This document shows, piece after piece, positions 55,370-62,635 of a stretch of DNA of 64,000 bases. The DNA lies in NCBI RefSeq assembly GCF_014650075.1, contig NZ_BMUG01000003.1, forward strand, positions 682,001-746,000. Direction: 5' to 3'. A model generated the notes under the pieces. That model was given only the letters and a program-made list of their open reading frames with translations. It made no database searches and had not been told where the DNA came from. Numbering within the stretch: position 1 is the first letter of the stretch; each line of letters begins with the position of its first letter. The translations under genes were made by a program, and so were the position numbers. The DNA comes from Streptomyces microflavus. Its GTDB lineage: Bacteria > Actinomycetota > Actinomycetes > Streptomycetales > Streptomycetaceae.

Positions 55370-56827
55370 ATGTCTGCCGCGTCCACCGTGCCGACGACGA
55401 CGTATCTGGAGCTGTCACAGGAAGGCGCCGGTGCGCACAAGTTCTACGAGGTGACCGTCGACGGCCTGGTGGTGACCGTGCGGTACGGGCGGATCGGCGC
55501 CGGCGGGCAGACCCAGACGTCGACGTTCGCCACGCTCGCCAAGGCGCAGGCGGCGGCAGCGAAGAAGGTGGGGGAGAAGGTCCGCAAGGGATACGCCCCG
55601 GCCGTCCCCGGTCAGCGTGCGCCCAGGTCGGTGACCCGCCGCCAGGTGACGTCCGCCCCCTCCACCGCGCGGGCCGTGGCGCCCGTGCTGTGGCGGTTCC
55701 GTACGGGCTCCTCGGCGTTCGGCATCCACGTGGACGACGAGCAGTGCTGGGTCGGCAACCAGGCGGGCGATGTCTACACCCTGGACCACGAGGGCGGCGT
55801 CCTCGCCCGCTTCAGCCTCCCCGACGGCGTGAAGTGCCTGGTCGCCGACGACTTCTGGATCTACGCGGGGTGCGACGACGGCCGGGTCTACGACCTCTCC
55901 TCCAAGCTGCCGTTCGCGGCGTACGACATCGCGGCCGACGTCGACATCTTCTGGCTCGACATCCACGAGGGCCTGCTGAACGTCTCCGACCGCGACGGCC
56001 GGCTGACCGTCATCGACCACGAGGACGAGCACCAGTGGGCGCGCCGCAGCCAGGGCGAGCACGCCTGGATGGTCCGCGCCGACGACCGGGCGGTCTACCA
56101 CGGCCACCACCGCGGCGTCACCGCCTACGCCCCGGACGGCGGCGGCGAGTTGTGGCACACCCCCACCCGCGGCGGCGTCCTGTTCGGCTGGCAGGAGGAC
56201 GACGCGGTGTACGCCGGGACGGCGCACCGGGCGGTCCAGCGGTTGTCGAAGGCGACCGGCGCGATCGAGGCCACGTACGCCTGCGACAGCGCGGTGTACT
56301 CCTGCGCCACCTCGCCCGGCGGGCGGTTCGTCTTCGCGGGCGACGCCTCGTCCTCCGTGTACTGCTTCGACCAGAACGGCACCCGCCTGTGGAAGCTCGG
56401 TACGGGCGGCGGGTCGGCGCTGTCCATGCAGTACCGCGACGGCCGGCTCTACCTGGTGACGACCGACGGTTCACTGGTCTGCGTGGACGCGAGCGAGGCC
56501 GCCATCTCCGCGGCCCAGCAGGGCACGGTTCCGGCGCCCCGGGACGTGAAGCTCGCCGCGGCGCTGCCGACCTACGCCCCCGCCACGGCCGCAGCGGCCG
56601 TCACCACCGTGACCCACGCCCCCGCCGGGTCGGTCGTCGTCGAATGCATCCAGGACACCGGCGGCCGCCTCCGCGTGCACGTGGTGTCCGGGGGCTACGA
56701 CACCTCCTGGAACGTGCAGTTCCCCCGCGCGATACGGCAGCCCGGCGCGCGGTACGTGGTGGACGCCCTGCACGCGGCGGCCGGCGGCTTCTACCGGGTC
56801 CGGGGTGACATCCGACGCCTCCAGTGA
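55370..56827 (+). CDS. WGR domain fused to a beta-propeller
   Basis: 485 residues. An N-terminal WGR-type domain (about 8-80; HKFYEVTVDGLVVTVRYGRI, FATLAKAQAAAAKKVGEKVRKGYAP), of the kind found in PARPs and MolR-like regulators, is followed by a long propeller (110-400; DVYTLDHEGGVLARFSLPDG, RVYDLSSKLPFAAYDIAADV, RLTVIDHEDEHQWARRSQGE). The C-terminal 70 residues add a beta domain. No signal peptide, so it acts in the cytoplasm. WGR domains bind nucleic acid or nucleotides; the propeller may bind protein. Function unknown. Confidence 0.8.
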   Translation: MSAASTVPTTTYLELSQEGAGAHKFYEVTVDGLVVTVRYGRIGAGGQTQTSTFATLAKAQAAAAKKVGEKVRKGYAPAVPGQRAPRSVTRRQVTSAPSTARAVAPVLWRFRTGSSAFGIHVDDEQCWVGNQAGDVYTLDHEGGVLARFSLPDGVKCLVADDFWIYAGCDDGRVYDLSSKLPFAAYDIAADVDIFWLDIHEGLLNVSDRDGRLTVIDHEDEHQWARRSQGEHAWMVRADDRAVYHGHHRGVTAYAPDGGGELWHTPTRGGVLFGWQEDDAVYAGTAHRAVQRLSKATGAIEATYACDSAVYSCATSPGGRFVFAGDASSSVYCFDQNGTRLWKLGTGGGSALSMQYRDGRLYLVTTDGSLVCVDASEAAISAAQQGTVPAPRDVKLAAALPTYAPATAAAAVTTVTHAPAGSVVVECIQDTGGRLRVHVVSGGYDTSWNVQFPRAIRQPGARYVVDALHAAAGGFYRVRGDIRRLQ

Positions 56828-56883
56828 GCGTTGCCGGGTGGTGGGCCGGACACCTCGGCCCACTACCCGCCTTCCGGCGGAAA

Positions 56884-56897
56884 TGGGAGCGCTTCCA
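56884..56897. promoter_or_regulatory. CebR box 1 upstream of the GH6 cellulase
   Basis: TGGGAGCGCTTCCA differs from the CebR box TGGGAGCGCTCCCA at one position. It lies about 196 bases before the GH6 start. Confidence 0.75.
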
Positions 56898-56969
56898 TCA
56901 ACGCAAAACCCCTTCTGTACAAGGTGATTGAGTCGGACTGCTTGACATGTACCGGCAGCCACGCCACTT

Positions 56970-56983
56970 TGGGAGCGCTCCCA
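56970..56983. promoter_or_regulatory. CebR box 2 (perfect) upstream of the GH6 cellulase
   Basis: TGGGAGCGCTCCCA is the exact CebR operator. A TTGACA (56942-56947) lies between the two boxes, so the promoter probably sits between them and is blocked without cellobiose. No CebR gene is in the window. Confidence 0.9.
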
Positions 56984-57092
56984 CAGTAAGTTTCCGTACC
57001 ACTTCGCACGCCTCACCTCCTGAGCACCACGTACCCCTGAGCCCGTCCGCCGGTATGCCGTGGCGGACGTACGAGAGGAGCACGGAGCCGCA

Positions 57093-59213
57093 ATGAGAAA
57101 CAGAGGCACCACCCCGCACGCACCGCGCAGAAAAGCGCTCGCCGCACTGTCCGCCCTGGTCCTGGGCGCATCCCTCGCGATCGCCCTGCCCGGCCAGGCG
57201 TCGGCCGCCGCCCGCGTCGACAACCCGTATGCGGGCGCCACCGCCTACGTGAATCCCGACTGGTCCGCCAGGGCCGCCGCCGAACCGGGCGGGGACGTCA
57301 TCGCGGACGAGCCGTCGTTCGTCTGGATGGACCGCATCGCCGCGATCGGCGGCACGCCCGGCGCCCGCGGCCTGCGCGCACACCTCGACACGGCGGTGAG
57401 CCAGGGAGCCGACCTCTTCCAGGTCGTCATCTACAACCTCCCCGGCCGCGACTGCGCCGCACTCGCCTCCAACGGCGAACTCGGCCCCACCGAGCTCGGC
57501 CGCTACAAGAGCGACTACATCGACCCGATCGCCTCCATCCTCGGCGACCCCGCCTACGCGAGCCTGCGCATCGTCACCCTCATCGAACCCGACTCGCTGC
57601 CCAACCTGGTCACCAACGCGGGAGGCACCGCCGGTTCGACACCGGAGTGCGCCACGATGAAGGCGAACGGGAACTACGAGAAGGGCATCGGGTACGCCCT
57701 GCACACGCTCGGTGCCCTTCCCAACGTCTACAACTACGTCGACGCGGCCCACCACGGCTGGCTCGGCTGGGACTCCAACTTCGTTCCCGCGGCTCAGCAG
57801 TTCAAGAAGGCCGCCACGGTCGAAGGCGCCTCGGTCTCCGATGTGCACGGCTTCATCGTGAACACGGCCAACTACTCGGCGCTCAAGGAACCGCACTTCG
57901 CGGTGACCGACTCGGTGAACGGGACCACCGTGCGCCAGTCCTCCTGGGTCGACTGGAACTACTACGTGGACGAGCTCTCGTTCGCCCAGGCACTGCGCAC
58001 CGAGCTGGTCCGCCAGGGCTTCGCCTCCGACATCGGCATGCTCATCGACACCGCCCGCAACGGCTGGGGCGGCCCGTCCCGGCCCACCGGCCCCGGGCCG
58101 CTGACCAGCGTCAACGCCTATGTCGACGGCAGCCGCACCGACCGCCGCATCCATGCGGGCAACTGGTGCAACCAGAGCGGCGCGGGCGTCGGCGAGCGTC
58201 CGACGACCGCCCCCGAGCCCGGGATCGACGCCTACGTCTGGGCCAAGCCCCCGGGCGAGTCCGACGGCAGCAGCAAGCCCGTCGACAACGACGAGGGCAA
58301 GGGCTTCGACCGGATGTGCGACCCCACGTACACCGGCAACGGCCGCAACGGCTTCAACCTCACCGGCGCCCTGCCCGACTCCCCGGTCGCCGGACACTGG
58401 TTCTCCAGCCAGTTCCAGGAGCTCCTCCGCAACGCCAACCCGCCCCTCGGCGGCGGCAACGGCGGCGGGGAGGACACCCAGGCGCCGACCGCACCCACGG
58501 CCCTGCGGGCGACGGCCAAGTCCAGCAGCAGCGTCACCCTGGCCTGGACGGCGTCCACGGACAACCGGGCGGTCACCGGCTACGACATCCTGCGCGGCGG
58601 CGCGGTCGTGGGCTCCACCGCCTCGACCACCTTCACCGACACCGGCCTGAGCGCGTCCACCGCCTACAGCTACACGGCCCGGGCCAAGGACGCGGCGGGC
58701 AACGTATCGGCGGCCTCGGCAGCCCTACCGGTCACCACCGAGGCGGGCGGCGGCACCGGCACAGGTGCCCTCAAGGTCCAGTACCGCAACACCGATTCCT
58801 CCCCGACCGACAACCAGATCCGGATGTCCCTCCAGGTCGTCAACACCGGGACGACCGCGGTCAACCTGTCCACGGTGACCGCCCGCTACTGGTTCACCCC
58901 TGACGCCGGAGCGAGCACCTTCGCCACCTCCTGCGACTGGGCGGTCCTGGGCTGCGGCAACGTGACCCATGGCGTACGCACGGCGAGCGCACCGGCCCCC
59001 GGCGCCAGCCACTACCTGGAGGCCGGCTTCGGCAGCGGCACCCTGGCGGCGGGCGCCTCGACCGGCGAGATCCAGCTACGGATCAACAAGAGCGACTGGT
59101 CGGCCTTCCAGGAGGCCGACGACTACAGCCGCGCCACCAACACCAGCTTCGCCGACGCGCCGAGGATCGGCGTCTACGTGAACTCCACCCTCACCTGGGG
59201 CACCGCCCCCTGA
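57093..59213 (+). CDS. Secreted GH6 cellulase with Fn3 and cellulose-binding modules
   Basis: 706 residues. Signal peptide to about residue 38 (cut after QASA). GH6 catalytic domain (about 45-450) with both family signatures: VIYNLPGRDCAA and IEPDSLPNLVTN; catalytic Asp lies in the second and in the loop near it. Glycine-rich linker (GGGNGGGEDTQ). Fn3 domain (about 470-550), then a CBM3-like domain (560-706, ALKVQYRNTDSSPTDNQIRM ... DYSRATNTSFADAPRIGVYV). GH6 enzymes release cellobiose or cut inside beta-1,4-glucan. CebR boxes make it cellobiose-inducible. Confidence 0.94.
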   Translation: MRNRGTTPHAPRRKALAALSALVLGASLAIALPGQASAAARVDNPYAGATAYVNPDWSARAAAEPGGDVIADEPSFVWMDRIAAIGGTPGARGLRAHLDTAVSQGADLFQVVIYNLPGRDCAALASNGELGPTELGRYKSDYIDPIASILGDPAYASLRIVTLIEPDSLPNLVTNAGGTAGSTPECATMKANGNYEKGIGYALHTLGALPNVYNYVDAAHHGWLGWDSNFVPAAQQFKKAATVEGASVSDVHGFIVNTANYSALKEPHFAVTDSVNGTTVRQSSWVDWNYYVDELSFAQALRTELVRQGFASDIGMLIDTARNGWGGPSRPTGPGPLTSVNAYVDGSRTDRRIHAGNWCNQSGAGVGERPTTAPEPGIDAYVWAKPPGESDGSSKPVDNDEGKGFDRMCDPTYTGNGRNGFNLTGALPDSPVAGHWFSSQFQELLRNANPPLGGGNGGGEDTQAPTAPTALRATAKSSSSVTLAWTASTDNRAVTGYDILRGGAVVGSTASTTFTDTGLSASTAYSYTARAKDAAGNVSAASAALPVTTEAGGGTGTGALKVQYRNTDSSPTDNQIRMSLQVVNTGTTAVNLSTVTARYWFTPDAGASTFATSCDWAVLGCGNVTHGVRTASAPAPGASHYLEAGFGSGTLAAGASTGEIQLRINKSDWSAFQEADDYSRATNTSFADAPRIGVYVNSTLTWGTAP

Positions 59214-59230
59214 CCCGACGCGCGGTCAAC

Positions 59231-59264
59231 TGCCCTTCTCCCGCCGCACGGTGGGGGAGGGGCA
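59231..59264 (+). terminator. Probable terminator hairpin
   Basis: Twelve-base arms (59231-59242 and 59253-59264) pair with two G-U wobbles, directly after the GH6 gene. Weaker than the other hairpins here. Confidence 0.5.
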
Positions 59265-59336
59265 GCCGCGTTTGTTCACGCGAGTGCAACGCCGCGCGCC
59301 TGTCCCGAGCCGGGGGAGCCCGCCTACCGTGAACGG

Positions 59337-59405
59337 GTGACCCTCCCCGCGCTCTACCGCCGACTGCACGTGGACCTGGCGCGCACGTGCGCGTCCCTCT
59401 GTTGA
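59337..59405 (+). CDS. Cysteine-containing leader peptide (attenuator type)
   Basis: 22 residues from a GTG at 59337: RLHVDLARTCASLC at its C-terminal end. It fits the short actinomycete leader peptides with the R-x-H-V/I-D-L core and late cysteines that precede sulfur-metabolism genes. It ends 56 bases before the TauD-fold gene. Translation stalling at the cysteine codons when Cys-tRNA is low should alter downstream expression. A related role for polycysteine leaders is known in mycobacteria; the streptomycete form is inferred. Confidence 0.75.
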   Translation: MTLPALYRRLHVDLARTCASLC

Positions 59406-59461
59406 CGAGCCCGCCTCCATCCCCGTACGACAACAGCCGCGAGCACAGGGAGCAGATGGGC

Positions 59462-60277
59462 ATGACCACCGTCACCACGCACGAGATACGCCGCGTCGGA
59501 CCGAGGATCGGCGCCGAGGTGATCGGCCTCGACCTGACGAAACCCGTCGACGAGGCAACCGCCGACCAGCTGCGCCAGGCCTTCCGGGAGCACAAGGTGC
59601 TGGTGTTCCGGAACCAGCACCTGACACCCGATCAGCACGTCGAGGCCGTACGCGTCTTCGCCGAGCCCTTCGACCACCCCACCGCCGTCAAGGACGCCGC
59701 CAACCCGCTGGTCTACCCGTACAACGTCCGGCAGACGGGCAAGGCGAGCGTCTGGCACATCGGCGGGCTGTGGCGCAGCCCCGTCTTCGCCATCGAGTCG
59801 CTCACCTACGAGGAGGTGCCCGAGCTCGGCGGGCACACCCTGTGGGCCGATCTCCAGGCCGCGTACGACGATCTGTCGGAGCCCTTCAAGGTGCTGCTCG
59901 CCTCGGTGAGCGCCGCCTATGACGCCGACCCGCAGAACTACGCCCAGGGGAAGAAGCGGACCGCCGTGGCGGAGACCGTCGAGCACCCGGTCGTCCTCGA
60001 ACACCCGCTCACCGGGCGGAAGGGGCTGTTCATCAGCACCTCGGCGCTCCGGCTCACCGGCGTCACACCGGAGGAGGGCAAGGTGCTGCTCGACCACCTG
60101 CTCCGGCACGCCTCCTCGCCGGACTACACCATCCGCTTCGGCTGGAACCCCGGCGACTTCGTGCTCTGGGACAACCAGGCGACCTGGCACTACGCCGTGG
60201 ACGACTACGGCGACGGAGCCAGGGTGTACCGCAAGGTGATCGGCGTGGAGCGCCCCGAGGCCGCACCGGCCGGCTGA
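59462..60277 (+). CDS. TauD/TfdA-fold alpha-ketoglutarate enzyme with HxG metal site
   Basis: 271 residues from the ATG at 59462 (AGGGAG 9 bases upstream). The double-stranded beta-helix family is clear: GAEVIGLDLTKPVDEATADQ; EHKVLVFRNQHLTPDQH. Metal motif: His99 and distal His243 (NQATWHYAVDDYG), Thr126 (GGHTLWADL) and Arg254, all at TauD-like spacing. But the usual Asp two after His99 is Gly101 (VWHIGGLWRSP). In known iron/alpha-ketoglutarate halogenases an Ala or Gly occupies that place. The Cys leader upstream suggests sulfur metabolism. Function therefore uncertain: unusual dioxygenase, halogenase-like enzyme or non-catalytic homolog. Confidence 0.85.
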   Translation: MTTVTTHEIRRVGPRIGAEVIGLDLTKPVDEATADQLRQAFREHKVLVFRNQHLTPDQHVEAVRVFAEPFDHPTAVKDAANPLVYPYNVRQTGKASVWHIGGLWRSPVFAIESLTYEEVPELGGHTLWADLQAAYDDLSEPFKVLLASVSAAYDADPQNYAQGKKRTAVAETVEHPVVLEHPLTGRKGLFISTSALRLTGVTPEEGKVLLDHLLRHASSPDYTIRFGWNPGDFVLWDNQATWHYAVDDYGDGARVYRKVIGVERPEAAPAG

Positions 60278-60405
60278 CCCCGCCCGCGAACAGCCGTCCG
60301 GCCCGCCCGCGACCCGCTCCCCGTGCCCACCGCCAACGATGGGCCGTACGGGTGAGCGGGTCGCCCCGCCGGGAATACCGGGTCCGGGTGACGGTTGATC
60401 ACACC

Positions 60406-61296
60406 ATGACTTCCTTGACGCATGAGGCATTCGGACGGGTCGGCATCTGGAGCGGCGCCCTGCACGGGTCGCGGACGGACGACGCGGGCAGGAAGGCGAT
60501 CGCGGAGGCGGTCGCCGAACTCGAAGAGCTGGGGTACGGCACCCTCTGGATCGGCGGCAGCCCCTCGCCCGACGACGCGGCGGCCGTCGTCGCCGCCACC
60601 CGCACGGTGACCGTGGCCACCGGCATCCTGAACATCTGGAGCCACACCGCCGAGGAGGTGGCGGCCCGGATCGCCGCCGTCGAAGAGGCCGCGCGCGGGC
60701 GCTTCGTCCTCGGCCTGGGCGTCAGCCACGGCCCGATGGTGCCGCAGTACGCGAAGCCGTACAGCGCGATGGTCGCCTACCTCGACGCGCTGGACGCGGC
60801 GACCCCGTCCGTCGAGCCCGGCGAGCGGGTCCTGGCGGCGCTCGGCCCGAAGATGCTGAAGCTCGCGGCCGACCGGTCGCTGGGCGCACACCCGTATCTC
60901 GTCACCACCGAGCACACGGCCGAGGCCCGCGAGGCGCTCGGCCCCGACGCCCTGCTCGCCCCCGAGCTGACGGTCGTCCTCGACACCGACCTCGACCGGG
61001 CCCGCACCACCGCCCGCACCATGCTGGGGATGTACCTCCAACTGCCCAACTACACGGCCAACCTGCTGCGGCTGGGGTTCGCGGAGAGCGACTTCGAGGA
61101 CGGCGGCAGCGTCCGTCTGCTCGACGCCCTGTTCGCGCTGGGCGACGCCGAGCACGTGAAGTCCCGGACCGGGGAGTACCTCGACGCCGGTGCCGACCAT
61201 GTGGCGCTCCAGGTGCTCACCGCCGACGAGGGCGGCTCAGGACTGCCCCGCGCCCAGTGGCGGGAGCTGGCCGAGGCGTTCGGCGAGGAGCTGTAG
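60406..61296 (+). CDS. F420-dependent LLM-class oxidoreductase (TIGR03620 type)
   Basis: 296 residues from the ATG at 60406; a GTG at 60388 is an in-frame alternative. The luciferase-like TIM barrel is recognisable (RVGIWSGALHG; ELGYGTLWIGGSPSPDDAAAV; VATGILNIWSHTAEEVAARI; RFVLGLGVSHGPMV). The end AGADHVALQVLTADEGG fits the TIGR03620 subgroup, which binds F420. Substrate unknown. It follows the TauD-fold gene by 128 bases on the same strand. Confidence 0.85.
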   Translation: MTSLTHEAFGRVGIWSGALHGSRTDDAGRKAIAEAVAELEELGYGTLWIGGSPSPDDAAAVVAATRTVTVATGILNIWSHTAEEVAARIAAVEEAARGRFVLGLGVSHGPMVPQYAKPYSAMVAYLDALDAATPSVEPGERVLAALGPKMLKLAADRSLGAHPYLVTTEHTAEAREALGPDALLAPELTVVLDTDLDRARTTARTMLGMYLQLPNYTANLLRLGFAESDFEDGGSVRLLDALFALGDAEHVKSRTGEYLDAGADHVALQVLTADEGGSGLPRAQWRELAEAFGEEL

Positions 61297-61399
61297 GACG
61301 AGCGCCGTGAGGAACCCCGTGGAGAGCGCCGAATATTAGTCGATTATTAGTCGTTCTGCCCCTCTTGACCCTTCCAGCCGCCCAGCGGCAAAGTGCTGG

Positions 61400-61413
61400 C
61401 TAATCCGCATGAG
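61400..61413. promoter_or_regulatory. Degenerate copy of the LacI operator
   Basis: CTAATCCGCATGAG matches the perfect operator downstream at 12 of 14 positions, 42 bases upstream of it. A second contact site for the LacI regulator is plausible. Confidence 0.5.
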
Positions 61414-61441
61414 TGCTGCAGAAACATTCCGCAGCCCGAAG

Positions 61442-61455
61442 CTAATGCGCATTAG
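61442..61455. promoter_or_regulatory. LacI-type operator, perfect 14-bp palindrome
   Basis: CTAATGCGCATTAG, with the central CG typical of LacI-family sites, ends 15 bases before the LacI-type gene start (61471), so it suits autoregulation. AT-rich arms stand out from the local GC-rich sequence. Confidence 0.8.
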
Positions 61456-61470
61456 TCGAGGGAGTCGAGC

Positions 61471-62556
61471 ATGGCTGAAAAGGGACCATCCCGGCAGCGG
61501 CGCGGCCGGCCGCGCCAGGCCGAGGTGGCCCGGCTCGCCGGGGTGTCGCAGACGACGGTGTCGCTGGTGCTCGGCGGCAACAAGCAGGGCATCGCCCTGC
61601 ACGAGGACACCCGGGCCCGGGTGCTGGCCGCAGCCCGCGAGCTCGGTTACGTGCCCGATCCGGCCGCCCGCCGCCTCGCCGCGGCCCGGAACAACCTCCT
61701 CGGCGTCTTCAGCTTCACCGCCACCTTCCCGACCGCCGTCGAGCACTCGTACTACCCGATCCTCGTCGGCGTGGAGCAGGAGGCCGCCGCCCAGGGCTAC
61801 GACCTGGTGCTCTTCACCGGATCCAGTCCCGGCGGCGCCCAGGCCGGGGACCCCGGCGCGCTGAACCGGGTGCGGCTCGCGGACGGCTGCCTCTTCCTCG
61901 GCCGCCATGTCCCGGACGACCAGCTGCGCAAGCTCGTCGCGGACGGTTACCCGGCCGTGCACATCGGCCGCCGCGACGAGCTGGAAGGGCTCGCCTGGGT
62001 CGGCGCCGACTACGTCGCCGCCAGCGCCGAGGTCGTCCGCCGCCTCTCCGGCCTCGGCCACCGCCGGATCGTCCTCGTCCGCGAGGACGACGACGCCCCG
62101 GCCTCCACCGACCGCGAGCACGGCTTCCGTACCGCGCTCGCGGAGTACGCCGGTCCGCGCGCCGCGGACGACCCCTCGGCCGTCGTGCGCACCACGCACC
62201 CCGCCGACGACATCACGCCCGGCTGGGTACGGGACCGGCTGGCCGAGGGCGTCACCGCCTTCGTCGCCGAGGAGACCGACAGCGGCGCCGCCTGGCGGGC
62301 CCTGCACGCGGCCGTCGCGGCCGCCGGGCTCGACGTCCCCGACGACCTGTCGCTGGCGCTGCTCGGCTCGCCGCCCGCCGACCTCGCCGCCGCCCGCCCG
62401 CCGACCGGCTTCGACATCCCCAGGGCCGAACTGGGCGCCGCCGCAGTCCGCATGCTCACCGCCCAGCTCTCCGGCGAGGAGCACACCGAACCCCTCGTGG
62501 CCTGCGGCTTCCGCGCCGGATCCACGGCGGGCCCACCGCCCGGCCGGACCGGCTGA
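61471..62556 (+). CDS. LacI-family transcriptional regulator
   Basis: 361 residues. N-terminal HTH with hinge (EVARLAGVSQTTVSLVLGGN, ARELGYVPDPAARRLAAARNN), and a periplasmic-binding-protein-like sensing domain (LLGVFSFTATFPTAVEHSYY; DGCLFLGRHVPDDQLRKLVA; SLALLGSPPADLAAARPPTGFDIPRAELG). A sugar-sensing repressor. It heads the unit that continues into the FAD oxidoreductase 79 bases downstream, and a palindromic operator precedes it. Confidence 0.92.
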   Translation: MAEKGPSRQRRGRPRQAEVARLAGVSQTTVSLVLGGNKQGIALHEDTRARVLAAARELGYVPDPAARRLAAARNNLLGVFSFTATFPTAVEHSYYPILVGVEQEAAAQGYDLVLFTGSSPGGAQAGDPGALNRVRLADGCLFLGRHVPDDQLRKLVADGYPAVHIGRRDELEGLAWVGADYVAASAEVVRRLSGLGHRRIVLVREDDDAPASTDREHGFRTALAEYAGPRAADDPSAVVRTTHPADDITPGWVRDRLAEGVTAFVAEETDSGAAWRALHAAVAAAGLDVPDDLSLALLGSPPADLAAARPPTGFDIPRAELGAAAVRMLTAQLSGEEHTEPLVACGFRAGSTAGPPPGRTG

Positions 62557-62635
62557 GCCCCGCAGGACCGCCGGCCCATTCCCGTACCCCCAAGACCCGT
62601 ACCCCCGTACGCCCACCGCGAGGAGCCAGCACCGT

